52,034 bases of DNA from Candidatus Poribacteria bacterium (GTDB lineage: Bacteria > Poribacteria > WGA-4E > WGA-3G), in NCBI GenBank assembly GCA_003635185.1, contig PYJA01000031.1, forward strand, positions 1-52,034. Direction: 5' to 3'. This document shows positions 9,188 to 20,395 of the stretch, piece by piece (within the stretch, counting starts at the first letter, position 1; every line of letters starts with the position of its first letter). The notes below the pieces were generated by a model. The model saw only the letters and a list, made by a program, of their open reading frames with translations. It did not search any database and was not told the origin of the DNA. The position numbers and the translations under genes are program-made.

Positions 9188-9207
9188 GGGCGAGGTTTTC
9201 CTCGCCC
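9188..9207 (+). terminator. Hairpin after first HMA selenoprotein gene
   Basis: GGGCGAGG-TTTT-CCTCGCCC forms an 8-base-pair GC-rich stem 13 bases past the stop, followed by TTCATCT. The U-run is poor, so termination may be partial. It separates the two paralogous genes. Confidence 0.5.
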
Positions 9208-9344
9208 TTCATCTAATTTGTTTTACGCTAATCGTTCAATATCCAATACATATATAGAGGAATAGTAAAAGATAACCCACAGGATAAAATAAAAAAGTTC
9301 TTTATGATTGTGGTCAATCTATATACTTAGGAGAATTAATCCAA

Positions 9345-9737
9345 ATGTTAAATAAAGCACTTATTTGTATCGTTATGCTGGCAGTTATCTTCGGATGTGC
9401 TAATCAGCAAAAAGACACAGCAGAAGAACCAGCGGAACAGACACAACAACCAGAGTCAACAGAACAGGTAGAACAACCTGAAGCAACAGAACAGGCGCAA
9501 GAAACTGAAGTTGCTGTTGAAGAAATTAGTCTGACAGTAACAGGTATGATGTGAGGCAATTGTGTCGCCGCAGTGCAGGATGCACTCAGTAAGGTTACAG
9601 GTGTTACAGAGGTCGTTAGTGTTTCTCATGCCGATAGTAAGGCTGTTGTAAAAGTGAAAAAAGACGAAGTTAAAACTGAAGATTTGGTTCAAGCAGTTGA
9701 AGCGGATCCCCGTTTCACGGCACAAGTAATTGAATAA
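9345..9737 (+). CDS. HMA-domain lipoprotein, second selenoprotein (UGA = Sec70)
   Basis: A 130-residue paralogue of the preceding gene, again requiring UGA (9552-9554) to be read as Sec. The lipoprotein signal ends in IFGC (Cys18). A Gln/Glu/Thr/Pro-rich spacer of about 45 residues follows, longer and more acidic than in the first copy. The HMA domain has GMM-U-GNC (Sec70, Cys73) and then AAVQDALSKVTGVTEVV, identical to the first copy over most of this stretch, ending AVEADPRFTAQVIE. The spacers differ while the HMA parts agree, as expected for tandem duplicates under selection on the metal site. AGGAG stands 11 bases before the ATG. The SECIS-like hairpin is at 9572-9586. The ligand is unknown. 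Confidence 0.84.
9572..9586 (+). promoter_or_regulatory. SECIS-like hairpin for Sec70 of second HMA gene
   Basis: AGTGC-AGGAT-GCACT forms a 5-base-pair stem with the same AGGAT loop as the first copy. The loop G lies 24 bases past the UGA, exactly as in the paralogue, although third codon positions between UGA and stem differ. Confidence 0.72.
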
Positions 9738-9814
9738 TTTGAATATGGGAGTATTTCACACTTCTATTTACCAAAAACTTCTTTTTTAATCCTATTTCAA
9801 TATTGTTGAACGCC

Positions 9815-10893
<1,079 letters not shown>

Positions 10894-10919
10894 CAGGTAG
10901 GAGGCAAAACCACAAAAAG

Positions 10920-12200
10920 ATGGAGAGTGTACTTATCCGCAATGGACATATCATTGACCCTGCGAATAGTGTTGATGAGGTGGGTGACGTTCTTATCGTT
11001 GATGGCAAAATCGCTAAGGTTGGCAAAAATTTGACTGAGGATGCCAACAACATTGTTGACGCAACTAACTTGACCGTTACGCCCGGTTTAATTGATATGC
11101 ACGTTCATCTACGTGAACCCGGATTTGAGCATAAGGAAACGATTGCCACGGGGACAGCCGCAGCCGCAGCCGGTGGATTTACATCTGTTGTTTGCATGGC
11201 AAATACATCGCCGGTAACTGATTCTCCTGATAAGATCAAACACATTTATGACATCGCAAATCAAAATTCGGAGCAACAAATATCTCCTACAGCGAATGTG
11301 TTTCCTGTGGGTAGTATAACAAAAAACCTTGCTGGTGAAGAACTGACTGATGTCCGAGGCATGCTATCAGCGGGAGCAGTCGGTGTTAGTGACGACGGTG
11401 TGACCGTCATGAATTCTGCACTGATGCGTGAAGCATTAACGTTAAGCGCTGAACTCGATTTTCCTGTGATGGTTCACTGTGAAGAGCATAATCTGAATGC
11501 TGGTGCCGTGATGAATCTTGGTGAGACATCAAGAAAACTAAATCTCGTAGGTAGCCCGAATGCTGCGGAGGACATTATCGTAGCACGCGACATCATGCTC
11601 GCGGAATTGACAGGCGGACATGTTCATATTCTACACGTTAGCACAGCAGGTGCTGTTGAATTAGTGCGATGGGGAAAAGAACGAGGCGTTAACGTCACTG
11701 CAGAAGCGTGCCCCCATCATTGGATTCTGACTGATGCAGAAGTGGAAAAACAGGGAACGAATGCGAAAATGCATCCCCCGCTGCGGACACAAAACGATAT
11801 TGACGCTGTTCTTGAAGGTTTACGGGATGGTACAATAGACGCAATCGCTACTGATCATGCCCCACATACACCAGATGAAAAAGCACTCGGCATGAACAAT
11901 GCGCCTAACGGAATTATTGGACTTGAGACATGCGTGCCGCTTGTCCTGACTTATGTAGTTGATGCTGGATATCTTACATTGAAAGAAGCAGTTGCAAAGA
12001 TGACATGTATTCCAGCAGACATCATAGGCATTGATCGCGGGACGCTTTCTATCGGTGCAGTTGCAGATGTTACATTGATAGATACACAGAAGATCGCAAA
12101 GGTTGATGTAGAAAAATCTTGTTCAAAAAGCCGAAATACACCATTTGCTGGTTGGCAGCTGAAGGGATGGCCGGTAATGACAATCCGAGAGGGAAATTAG
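10920..12200 (+). CDS. pyrC: Dihydroorotase
   Basis: About 426 residues of class I dihydroorotase, which interconverts carbamoyl-aspartate and dihydroorotate. The zinc-binding motif DMHVHLREPG is near residue 59, followed by GFTSVVCMANT; later metal ligands lie in VMVHCEEHNL and HILHVSTA, and the catalytic Asp in ATDHAPHT. The ATG at 10920 has AGGAGG upstream, although at 15 bases; an in-frame ATG at 10890 overlapping the pyrR stop is the alternative. The usual neighbour pyrB (aspartate transcarbamoylase) is absent, so this enzyme's substrate must come from a gene elsewhere. Confidence 0.95.
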   Translation: MESVLIRNGHIIDPANSVDEVGDVLIVDGKIAKVGKNLTEDANNIVDATNLTVTPGLIDMHVHLREPGFEHKETIATGTAAAAAGGFTSVVCMANTSPVTDSPDKIKHIYDIANQNSEQQISPTANVFPVGSITKNLAGEELTDVRGMLSAGAVGVSDDGVTVMNSALMREALTLSAELDFPVMVHCEEHNLNAGAVMNLGETSRKLNLVGSPNAAEDIIVARDIMLAELTGGHVHILHVSTAGAVELVRWGKERGVNVTAEACPHHWILTDAEVEKQGTNAKMHPPLRTQNDIDAVLEGLRDGTIDAIATDHAPHTPDEKALGMNNAPNGIIGLETCVPLVLTYVVDAGYLTLKEAVAKMTCIPADIIGIDRGTLSIGAVADVTLIDTQKIAKVDVEKSCSKSRNTPFAGWQLKGWPVMTIREGN

Positions 12201-12230
12201 GGTTAAAAACCCTTCTACTAAGAGGAAAAT

Positions 12231-13367
12231 ATGAAAGCAATTCTCACATTGGCGGATGGAACCGTTTTTGAAGGACAACAGTTTGGGGCGACAGGTGAAA
12301 CTGTCGGTGAGGTTGTCTTTAATACAAGTATGACGGGGTATCAGGAAGTCCTAACAGATCCGTCCTATAATGGACAGATCGTTACAATGACGTACCCGTT
12401 AATTGGCAATTACGGTTGTAACGAAGTGGATATTGAATCTATCGGTCCACAGGTAGAGGGATTCGTGGTGCGTGAATACAGCGCATATCATAGCAATTGG
12501 CGTTCAAAGTGGAGTTTAGACACCTACTTAGCTGAAAACGGCATTATCGGAATTCAGAACATTGATACGCGTGCGCTAACCCGTCGTCTCCGTGTTCACG
12601 GTGTCATGAACGGATGTCTTGCGACAGAAGATGTTGATGGAAATCTTGACGCAGCAAACCTCGTGGCAAAAGCACAAGCATGGCACGGTTTAGTAGGTTG
12701 GGATTTGGTACAACGCGTTACCTGTCCAAACCCTTACGCGTGGAATCAACATCCGTCAAGTTCTGTAGGACTACAATCAGATAATTTAACGCCATCAGAA
12801 AATGGGAAATACCGCGTGGTTGCGATGGATTTCGGTATCAAATATAACATCTTACGACAACTAACAGAGCATGGATGTGAGGTCCAGGTTGTCCCTGCGA
12901 AAACAACAGCAGCAGAAATTCTCGCAGCAAACCCTGATGGGGTTTTCCTTTCAAACGGCCCTGGAGACCCAATGCCGCTTGACTATGCAATTAAAACCAT
13001 ACAAGAATTGTTAGGGGAAAAGCCTGTATTTGGCATCTGTTTGGGACACCAACTTTTAGGGCTTGCGCTTGGCGGGAAAACCTATAAACTGAAGTTTGGG
13101 CATCGCGGGGCAAACCAACCTGTAAAACACCTGGAAACCGATCAGGTTGAAATTACTTCTCAAAACCATGGGTTTTGCGTTGATATTGATTCGCTGCCGA
13201 ACACCGTTGATATTACCCATATCAACTTGAATGACAACACACTTGAAGGGATACAGCATCGGGAGTATCCCGCTTTTTCTGTACAGTATCATCCTGAAGC
13301 ATCACCCGGACCGCACGATGCAAGTTACCTGTTTTCACGATTTACGCAAATGATGGCAGACATTTAG
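12231..13367 (+). CDS. carA: Carbamoyl-phosphate synthase small subunit
   Basis: A 378-residue glutaminase subunit. The N-terminal CPSase domain starts [16 protein letters not shown], with the [17 protein letters not shown] block near residue 30. The class I glutamine amidotransferase domain has the nucleophile Cys in [10 protein letters not shown] and the His/Glu pair in YHPEASPGP. It supplies ammonia to CarB. AGAGGAAA precedes the ATG. It follows pyrC by 30 bases. A MITE-like palindrome lies between it and carB, which could form a strong mRNA hairpin inside the operon. Confidence 0.97.
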   Translation: MKAILTLADGTVFEGQQFGATGETVGEVVFNTSMTGYQEVLTDPSYNGQIVTMTYPLIGNYGCNEVDIESIGPQVEGFVVREYSAYHSNWRSKWSLDTYLAENGIIGIQNIDTRALTRRLRVHGVMNGCLATEDVDGNLDAANLVAKAQAWHGLVGWDLVQRVTCPNPYAWNQHPSSSVGLQSDNLTPSENGKYRVVAMDFGIKYNILRQLTEHGCEVQVVPAKTTAAEILAANPDGVFLSNGPGDPMPLDYAIKTIQELLGEKPVFGICLGHQLLGLALGGKTYKLKFGHRGANQPVKHLETDQVEITSQNHGFCVDIDSLPNTVDITHINLNDNTLEGIQHREYPAFSVQYHPEASPGPHDASYLFSRFTQMMADI

Positions 13368-13379
13368 AAAAACATTTTC

Positions 13380-13511
13380 AGGACTTACGCATTTTCTCTT
13401 AAAGTCCCCCTTGATAAGGGGGATTTAGGGGGTTAAAAAGACGAAAAACAGTGAAATATTGGACTATTTAACCCCCCTGCCCCCCTTATCAAGGGGGAAT
13501 GCGTAAGTCCT
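13380..13511. repeat. MITE-like palindromic repeat, copy A (between carA and carB)
   Basis: A 132 bp element bounded by AGGACTTACGC and GCGTAAGTCCT. Internal arms (CCCCCTTGATAAGGGGG and TTTAACCCCC / CCTTATCAAGGGGG) fold on each other. The same family recurs at 18416, 21686, 25829, 32806 and 41207. It sits within the pyr operon and no ORF lies inside it. Confidence 0.85.
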
Positions 13512-13565
13512 AATTTTAACTCTCTTTCTGAAAACCGAGAACTGACAACTGATAACTAATAGAAA

Positions 13566-16500
13566 ATGCCCAAACGAACAGATATACAAAAAATCTTAAT
13601 TATAGGATCCGGCGCGATTATTATTGGACAAGCATGTGAATTTGATTACTCTGGAACACAAGCATGCAAAGCACTCAAAGAAGAGGGTTACCAGATTGTT
13701 CTGGTCAATAGTAATCCTGCCACAATTATGACTGACCCAGATTTTGCTGACCGCACCTACGTTGAACCGATTACTGCGGACACGGTTGAGCTTGTCATAG
13801 AGAAAGAACGACCACACGCGTTGCTACCAACATTAGGTGGACAGACCGCCTTGAACGTTTCAGTTGCACTTGCAGAATCGGGTGTATTAGATAAATACGA
13901 TGTCGAACTGATTGGCGCAAAACTACCAGCAATTCAGAAAGCAGAAGACCGCGCGTTGTTCAAACAAGCGATGGAAAAAATCGGTTTAGCTGTTCCTAAT
14001 AGCGGTATAGCACACTCTGTGCAGGAAGCAATTGCGCTTGTTGATGAGATCGGTTTCCCCGCAATTATTCGTCCCGCTTTTACGCTTGGTGGTACAGGGG
14101 GTGGTATCGCCTATAACATCGAAGAGTACCAGAAAATGGTCACCACAGGTCTCACTTTAAGCCCAATCAACGAATTGCTCATTGAAGAATCCATCATCGG
14201 TTGGAAAGAATTTGAATTAGAAGTGATGCGGGATGGAGCGGATAACGTTGTTATCATTTGCTCCATTGAAAACGTCGATCCGATGGGTGTTCATACTGGG
14301 GATAGTATCACCGTTGCGCCGATCCAAACATTAACCGATAAAGAATATCAGGAGATGCGGGATTCAGCGATTAAAATCATCAGAGAAATCGGTGTTGATA
14401 CCGGCGGTTCCAATATCCAATTCGCTGTTGATCCGAAGACGGGAAAACAGGTTGTCATTGAAATGAATCCCCGTGTTTCTCGCAGTTCTGCACTTGCTTC
14501 AAAAGCAACAGGTTTCCCAATTGCCAAAATAGCAGCGAAGTTGGCTGTTGGCTATAACCTGGACGAAATTCCAAACGACATTACTGCAGAAACACCTGCA
14601 TGCTTTGAACCAACTATTGACTATGTTGTTGTTAAAATTCCGAGATGGGCATTTGAAAAGTTCCAGGGGACCGATGAAACATTGACAACTCAGATGAAGT
14701 CAGTGGGCGAAGCGATGTCAATCGGTGGGACCTTTAAGGAGGCACTTCAGAAAGGTTTGCGGTCTTTAGAAACAGGATGGTACGGATTTGATAATCACCC
14801 ACTTGAAGAGCTGCCGCTCTCAGAATTATCAAGTAAGTTGACAATACCCAACGTTGAACGTATTTTTTACATCAAATCTGCCCTCAAACGCGGGATGAGC
14901 ATAGATGACATCTATTCCTATACACATATTGATCCGTTCTTCCTCTATAATCTTCAAGAAATTGTTCACTTTGAAAGACATCTTTCATCACCACAGACAC
15001 GACCCTTTATAGAAAACGGTAAGCCAGATGCAGAAGCTGTCCCTCTCTTACGACAGGCGAAACAGTTTGGATTTTCAGACCGACAACTCGCTGAAATCTA
15101 TGATGTGTCCGAAGCCGAAGTGCGAGAAACCCGTAAAACGCTTGGTATTGAAGCAACTTTCAAAACCGTTGATACTTGCGCAGCAGAATTTGAGGCAGAA
15201 ACACCTTATTACTATTCTACTTGCTCAAGTGAAGACGAAGTACGTCCTACAGATAAAGAGAAAATCATGATACTTGGTGGTGGTCCCAACCGCATCGGGC
15301 AAGGAATTGAATTTGACTATTGCTGTGTGCACGCCGCAATGGCCCTCAAAACTGACGGCTACGAAACCATCATGGTAAACAGCAATCCCGAAACAGTAAG
15401 CACAGATTACGACACCTCTGACCGTCTTTACTTTGAACCTTTGACATGTGAAGATGTCTTGAATATATACGACAAAGAAAAGCCTATCGGGGTTATTGTT
15501 CAATTCGGCGGGCAAACGCCTCTCAATCTTGCAATGGCACTGAAAGATGCAGGCGTACCAATAATTGGCACAAGTCCTGAAGACATCGCTCGTTCTGAAA
15601 ACCGCCAACTTTTCAAAGAGGTGTTAGACGAAATCGGATTGATGCAACCGCCAAATGGGACAGCAACCTCAAGTGAGGAGGCAGCACCTATTGCTGCATC
15701 GCTCGGGTACCCTGTGATTGTTCGCCCCTCATTTGTACTTGGTGGGCGTGCTATGCAGATTGTTTACGATGAAAAACTCCTACAAGAATATATGGACTCC
15801 GCAGTGCAAGCCTCACCTGAACACCCTGTACTGATTGACAAATATCTTGAAGACGCAATCGAAGTCGATGTAGATGCAATTTCTGATGGACACTTAACGG
15901 TTATCGGTGGTATCATGGAACATATTGAAGAGGCGGGGGTTCATTCTGGCGATAGTGATTGTGTGCTTCCTCCCTATACATTGGTTGATGAACAAATTGA
16001 TCAACTCAAGGAGTACACTTATGCGCTCGCAAAAGCACTCAACGTACGTGGATTGATGAACGTGCAGTATGCGATTAAGAATGATGAAATTTTTGTGCTT
16101 GAGGTAAATCCGCGTGCTTCTCGAACGATTCCGTTTGTAAGTAAAGCGATCGGTGTGCCTCTGGCAAAATTGGCGGCGCGGGTGATGGCAGGAAAAACAC
16201 TTCATGAACTTGGATTTACAAGCGAAATTGAACCGCCTTATTTTAGTGTAAAAGCACCTGTTTTCCCCTTTAACCGATTTCCCGGAGCAAACTCACGATT
16301 GGGGCCTGAAATGAAATCGACGGGAGAAGTCATGGGCATTGATAGCGATGTTTCCCGCGCATTCGCAAAGGCACAAAAAGCATGTGGATATACGTTACCT
16401 CTGAAAGGAAATGCTTTTATCAGTGTGAGGAACAAGGACAAACGATCTGTTATTTTTATTGCCAAAAAACTTACGGATATGGGTTTTGAACTCATCGCTA

Positions 16501-16799
16501 CACACGGCACAGCGAAAGTGCTTCTCCGAAACGGAATGGACGTTCAACTTGTCTATAGCATCGGCAAAGGTAGACCGACAATTCATGACTATATCAAAAA
16601 CCACGCGGTTGATCTGATTATCAATACACCAACAGGCGATTTGCACCGGACTAATGAACTCCTTATTCGTCAGATGGCAATAGAGAACGATATTCCGATC
16701 TTTTCAACTATTCCCGGTGCTGCGGCTGCTGTTAACGCTATTGACGCACTACAAAGTGGAGAAATTTCAGTCACACCACTTCAAGATTATCATAAGTAA
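13566..16799 (+). CDS. carB: Carbamoyl-phosphate synthase large subunit
   Basis: A 1077-residue full-length CarB with two duplicated halves. The first ATP-grasp half starts [20 protein letters not shown]; the second starts near residue 560 ([20 protein letters not shown]). Each has its carboxyphosphate or carbamate kinase loop ([14 protein letters not shown] and [14 protein letters not shown]). A C-terminal allosteric MGS-like domain begins about residue 935 ([19 protein letters not shown]). It makes carbamoyl phosphate for pyrimidines and arginine using ammonia from CarA. The spacing from carA is about 200 bases because of the inserted repeat. Confidence 0.98.
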   Translation: MPKRTDIQKILIIGSGAIIIGQACEFDYSGTQACKALKEEGYQIVLVNSNPATIMTDPDFADRTYVEPITADTVELVIEKERPHALLPTLGGQTALNVSVALAESGVLDKYDVELIGAKLPAIQKAEDRALFKQAMEKIGLAVPNSGIAHSVQEAIALVDEIGFPAIIRPAFTLGGTGGGIAYNIEEYQKMVTTGLTLSPINELLIEESIIGWKEFELEVMRDGADNVVIICSIENVDPMGVHTGDSITVAPIQTLTDKEYQEMRDSAIKIIREIGVDTGGSNIQFAVDPKTGKQVVIEMNPRVSRSSALASKATGFPIAKIAAKLAVGYNLDEIPNDITAETPACFEPTIDYVVVKIPRWAFEKFQGTDETLTTQMKSVGEAMSIGGTFKEALQKGLRSLETGWYGFDNHPLEELPLSELSSKLTIPNVERIFYIKSALKRGMSIDDIYSYTHIDPFFLYNLQEIVHFERHLSSPQTRPFIENGKPDAEAVPLLRQAKQFGFSDRQLAEIYDVSEAEVRETRKTLGIEATFKTVDTCAAEFEAETPYYYSTCSSEDEVRPTDKEKIMILGGGPNRIGQGIEFDYCCVHAAMALKTDGYETIMVNSNPETVSTDYDTSDRLYFEPLTCEDVLNIYDKEKPIGVIVQFGGQTPLNLAMALKDAGVPIIGTSPEDIARSENRQLFKEVLDEIGLMQPPNGTATSSEEAAPIAASLGYPVIVRPSFVLGGRAMQIVYDEKLLQEYMDSAVQASPEHPVLIDKYLEDAIEVDVDAISDGHLTVIGGIMEHIEEAGVHSGDSDCVLPPYTLVDEQIDQLKEYTYALAKALNVRGLMNVQYAIKNDEIFVLEVNPRASRTIPFVSKAIGVPLAKLAARVMAGKTLHELGFTSEIEPPYFSVKAPVFPFNRFPGANSRLGPEMKSTGEVMGIDSDVSRAFAKAQKACGYTLPLKGNAFISVRNKDKRSVIFIAKKLTDMGFELIATHGTAKVLLRNGMDVQLVYSIGKGRPTIHDYIKNHAVDLIINTPTGDLHRTNELLIRQMAIENDIPIFSTIPGAAAAVNAIDALQSGEISVTPLQDYHK

Positions 16800-16807
16800 G
16801 GTAAAAC

Positions 16808-17608
16808 ATGGCAAACGATACTGTACAAAGAAACACACGATGGGTTCAAGCCCTTGATAGACTGCTACAGGTACTTAACCTTGACGAAGATCATCCCATC
16901 CGGATTTTGACAATTGAAGATGGTAGGGAAGTAGTTGTCGTACAACCGAACGCTTTCACGGTTTCCCGTATCTATGCTACGGGCCGTCCTGATGGTGCGC
17001 GTCCTCATGGAATGGATTCATACTACGAATACTACTTTGGAAAATTAGTAAAATACGAAGAAGAGAACGGAACCCGAGAGGGGTTTGAATTGACAGAAGA
17101 GGAGTGGCAAACTTTGTTTGAGGAATCTTTTTACCGTTATACTCGATATCTTCTCTTTGCAGGTATTAAACGGTGGGACGATGTGCGCCGAGATACGGAC
17201 ACCAATCTGGCTGTAACCAATTTGGCACGTGAATATGCACCATCCGAAATCGCTTGGCAAAGTTATCAGTATAAAGGATATATGATTATGATGAACAGTA
17301 TTGCCAAAGCGGAATTGAGCTTGCAAGAAGATGATCCTAACACTGCCTTGCAGCAAATTGACGTTGGCATTCAACAGATTGGTGAATTTTGTGGTGAATG
17401 TTTACGTGAGGAGCACGGCGAAGCAGAAAATATTACGCGCGAACGTTACTTGAGTAACCTCATCGAATTTCGATCTGATTTAGAGGCACTCGGAACAGAA
17501 GACAGCGACGACGATGAAACGGATGAAGAACAGGAAGACACAGACCTTTTGACCGAATTAGAACAGTTGTTGAATGAGGTAGACACCCCAGATACAGAAA
17601 GAGAGTAG
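16808..17608 (+). CDS. Conserved-looking protein of unknown function after carB
   Basis: A 266-residue soluble protein that I do not recognise. It begins 8 bases after the carB stop, so it is probably co-transcribed with the pyr operon. The middle (about 95-215) is helical and rich in aromatic and acidic residues (DSYYEYYFGKLVKYEEENG, EEWQTLFEESFYRYTRYLL). A CGEC pair occurs near residue 196. The C-terminus (from about 228) is very acidic (DSDDDETDEEQEDTD) and probably disordered. There is no signal peptide or membrane segment. A helical TPR-like fold is possible, but no repeat consensus is clear. Confidence 0.75.
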   Translation: MANDTVQRNTRWVQALDRLLQVLNLDEDHPIRILTIEDGREVVVVQPNAFTVSRIYATGRPDGARPHGMDSYYEYYFGKLVKYEEENGTREGFELTEEEWQTLFEESFYRYTRYLLFAGIKRWDDVRRDTDTNLAVTNLAREYAPSEIAWQSYQYKGYMIMMNSIAKAELSLQEDDPNTALQQIDVGIQQIGEFCGECLREEHGEAENITRERYLSNLIEFRSDLEALGTEDSDDDETDEEQEDTDLLTELEQLLNEVDTPDTERE

Positions 17609-17727
17609 CTGGGACAACATATTATTCATTTCCATGAAACGATAAAAATACGTGTCCCGCTCACCTCTACTTATAATTCTACAAACGACACCTACAGTGT
17701 CAAAATTTCTGATCTGGCTAACAGAGA

Positions 17728-18348
17728 TTACACCTCCCATTCCTCATTAATTTTTTCTCTGGATGCCTGCATTAGCACACCCCCTAAAAATAAGAAGGCA
17801 ATCCCTCGGATCAAAATGTGCCAATAGAAGTCCACGTATGGAGCAAACGTTATCGCAAAAACAATAGCGGAGAATATCAGTAGATATGCGGAAGCAGGAT
17901 TTCCCCACGCGCGTAGAGATACCCCATAACAGAAGGCTGCTACAGAAAATGAGAATGCACTAATGAGTGTGAGTGCCATTCCCCATTCCTGCCATACCGT
18001 ATTGAATGTATTTCCAAAATCTTCTGTTGCTGTTGTCTGTATTAATTGATTGATAGTCTTCAGCGGTGCAGTTTGGGAACAGTGTGCTATTAGTTCCAGC
18101 ACTATCCAAAGTACTGCGAAACCTATCCCTAAAAGTGCACCTGTTTTTGCATCTTTTAGGAGTAGAACAGTCGTAGTAATCACTGTTGGTACTACCAGGA
18201 TAAGCATGGCTACACTAATACCATGCATCACATCAGGAAGTTGATCTACTCTGAAAATAAACCAAATACCTGTGAAGGCCATAAGAAGTCCGCTGAGAAC
18301 GGCTGTGGAACCACCGAGAAAATACAAACTTTTTGAATCGTCATTCAT
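17728..18348 (-). CDS. Polytopic membrane protein, unknown function
   Basis: A 206-residue inner-membrane protein with about six hydrophobic segments (starting near residues 10, 41, 68, 122, 150 and 178). No family motif is seen; a transporter assignment cannot be supported. It faces the pyr operon's last gene and is transcribed alone. The reverse-strand start has the weak AGGGACAATGTAA before ATG. Its upstream region carries MITE copy B. Confidence 0.7.
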   Translation of the reverse strand: MNDDSKSLYFLGGSTAVLSGLLMAFTGIWFIFRVDQLPDVMHGISVAMLILVVPTVITTTVLLLKDAKTGALLGIGFAVLWIVLELIAHCSQTAPLKTINQLIQTTATEDFGNTFNTVWQEWGMALTLISAFSFSVAAFCYGVSLRAWGNPASAYLLIFSAIVFAITFAPYVDFYWHILIRGIAFLFLGGVLMQASREKINEEWEV

Positions 18349-18415
18349 TTACATTGTCCCTTTGTATTTAATAATGATAGAAATTTCCAGTATGTCAAAA
18401 CACATAACAATTTCC

Positions 18416-18516
18416 GGACTTACGCAGCAAATTTGAACGGACTCGCTAAAGAACGCACAATGAATTATGATTAAACACACTGTAACGCTTAAAAAGCGAG
18501 CAAATTGCGTAAGTCC
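18416..18516. repeat. MITE-like repeat, copy B
   Basis: A 101 bp element from GGACTTACGCA to TGCGTAAGTCC. The ends match the family, but the interior (AAATTTGAACGGACTCGC ... GCGAGCAAATT) is a different sequence, itself an imperfect inverted repeat. This is a second subtype sharing only termini with copies A, E and F. Confidence 0.75.
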
Positions 18517-18947
18517 TGAATTTTTACAAATGAATAGTCTCTAAATTTCACCACATAAAAATTTTTGATTTTATAGAGATATGATTTCTCACAACAAAAA
18601 TGCGTAAAATATGGAAACTATGTCAATAAGTATACTCAAGTATAATTTCTAAGTCAACTAAAACTCTCAAAAAGCAGGGGTGTTTATGGCAGATTTTGGA
18701 ATTATATGGACACTCTACGCTGTTGAGGTTAGGAAACCTCGCCTACCGGGTGTGAAATGTGAGGTGAGGAAACCTTGTCTACCGGGGACGAAAGTGCCTA
18801 TTTATTTTAAATTCATCATAAATACTCTCACAATAACAACATTCTTGTTGACGAAGAGTAGACGCATTAGGTATAATCTATAGAAGACAGTACTCAAAGA
18901 TAGTGTATTGATTATACTGTAATTCTCAAAGAGAGACAGAATGGCAA
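18517..18947. other. Intergenic region with half-palindrome repeats
   Basis: AT-rich DNA with no supported gene. Two related units at about 18726-18793 (GAGGTTAGGAAACCTCGCCT and GAGGTGAGGAAACCTTGTCT, each then ACCGGG) resemble half arms of the large palindrome at 45742-45857. A 67-codon frame over them from 18680 is mostly repeat sequence and is not called as a gene. Confidence 0.5.
18848..18877 (+). promoter_or_regulatory. Sigma-70-type promoter for the NtrC-type gene
   Basis: TTGACG (18848-18853) and TATAAT (18872-18877) with an 18-base spacer stand about 70 bases before the start of the sigma-54 activator gene. Confidence 0.65.
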
Positions 18948-20375
18948 ATGAACATTCAAAAAAACGTCTTGATTGTAGATGCTGACACTCGACAACGTGA
19001 AGTGATTTGTCAAGCACTTGATGGCGAAGGGCTCAATATTATTGTCACAAGTAATATGTATCAGGCTTTTCATCGGATTGAACATCTGACAATGGACATT
19101 CTGATTGCACCTCTGAAAGCAGAACGGATTGATGGATTGGCGCTTTTGGAAGCGGCTACGCGTCATCATCCGGATGTCGGTATTATTTTTCTTACTGCCC
19201 CCAACGTTTTAGAAACCGATATCGGTATCAAAGCTATGTTGGCACATGAAGGCACTTATTTTCTGTACAAACCGCTGAATCCTGTTCATCTGAAGGCGCT
19301 CTTACAGAAAACACTCCAGAATCAACGACTTACCTTTGAAAATAAACAACTCCGCTCACAAATTGATGAAAAGGAGGGACTCTGCAGACTTACGGGGAAA
19401 TCGCCCCAACTCATACGGATTCGTGAAATGATCACCCAAATTGCACCGACAAAGGCGACAGTAATGATATATGGTGCCCGCGGGACTGGTAAAGAACTGG
19501 TTGCTCGTGCAATACATCATCGGAGTTTACGACAGGGTAATTTGATCGCCTTTAACTGTGCTACGCTTAATGAGAATTTGGCAGAGTCTGAACTCTTTGG
19601 ACATGAGCGCGGTGCTTTCAGTGGTGCATATAACCAGCGTAAAGGTAGATTTGAACTCGCTCACGGCGGCACACTTTTCCTTGACGAAGTTTCTCAACTT
19701 AGTCTTTCCAATCAAGCCCGTCTCCTACGCGTGCTTGAAGAACGTGAATTCGAACGCGTAGGGGGAGATAAAACAATTCAGGTTAACGTGCGGATTATTT
19801 GTGCTACGAACCACGATTTAGAAGCTGCCTGTAGCAAAGGTAAATTCTTACACGATCTTTATGACCGACTCAACGTCGTTTCCATTAACTTACCAACACT
19901 TCAAGAACGGGTTGAAGACATCCCACTGCTTGCCAAAGATTTTCTTGAAGAATTTAGTAGAGAAAACGGAAAAACTTTGAGAACCCTTACGCCAGAAACC
20001 GTTAGAGCGTTGATGAAATACCATTGGCCCGGCAATGTACGCGAGTTGAAAAACTGCATTGAGGGGCTTGTCGTGATGTCAACTCAACAGACTTTACAAC
20101 TGACGGACCTACCTGAACGTATCCTCAAAACTGTAGCAGAAACGAATTTTATCATACCTTCAGCCCCAACCCTCCACAAAACAGATTCTTCTGATAATGG
20201 CAGTTCCCACCTTAATGTTGAAGTCGGCATGTCTCTTGAGGAGATTAACCGAGAAGTTATTCGAGCTACCCTTGAATATGCTGATAATAACAAGGCAAAA
20301 GCTGCGAAAATTCTTGATATTAGTCGACGCACTATCCAACGGAAAGCTAAAGAATATGGACTGTGTGATGATTAG
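18948..20375 (+). CDS. NtrC-family sigma-54 activator with altered receiver
   Basis: A 475-residue activator with the order receiver (1-120), AAA+ sigma-54 domain (about 150-375) and Fis-type helix-turn-helix (about 430-472, KAAKILDISRRTIQRKAKEY). Walker A is GARGTGKE, Walker B is GGTLFLDE, and the sigma-54 contact loop reads GAFSGA instead of GAFTGA. In the receiver the usual phospho-Asp position is Pro55 (LIAPLKAERIDG), and the second of the acidic pair is Ala12; Thr83 and Lys108 remain. It therefore should not be controlled by ordinary Asp phosphorylation. No histidine kinase is adjacent. A consensus sigma-54 promoter lies at 27802, about 7 kb away; any link is inference. Confidence 0.93.
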   Translation: MNIQKNVLIVDADTRQREVICQALDGEGLNIIVTSNMYQAFHRIEHLTMDILIAPLKAERIDGLALLEAATRHHPDVGIIFLTAPNVLETDIGIKAMLAHEGTYFLYKPLNPVHLKALLQKTLQNQRLTFENKQLRSQIDEKEGLCRLTGKSPQLIRIREMITQIAPTKATVMIYGARGTGKELVARAIHHRSLRQGNLIAFNCATLNENLAESELFGHERGAFSGAYNQRKGRFELAHGGTLFLDEVSQLSLSNQARLLRVLEEREFERVGGDKTIQVNVRIICATNHDLEAACSKGKFLHDLYDRLNVVSINLPTLQERVEDIPLLAKDFLEEFSRENGKTLRTLTPETVRALMKYHWPGNVRELKNCIEGLVVMSTQQTLQLTDLPERILKTVAETNFIIPSAPTLHKTDSSDNGSSHLNVEVGMSLEEINREVIRATLEYADNNKAKAAKILDISRRTIQRKAKEYGLCDD

Positions 20376-20395
20376 CTAAATTTCTAACTATCTTT

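Noticed and set aside
18680..18883. A 67-codon frame before the NtrC-type gene
   Set aside because: Most of it is two copies of an intergenic repeat, and it runs into the promoter of the next gene.
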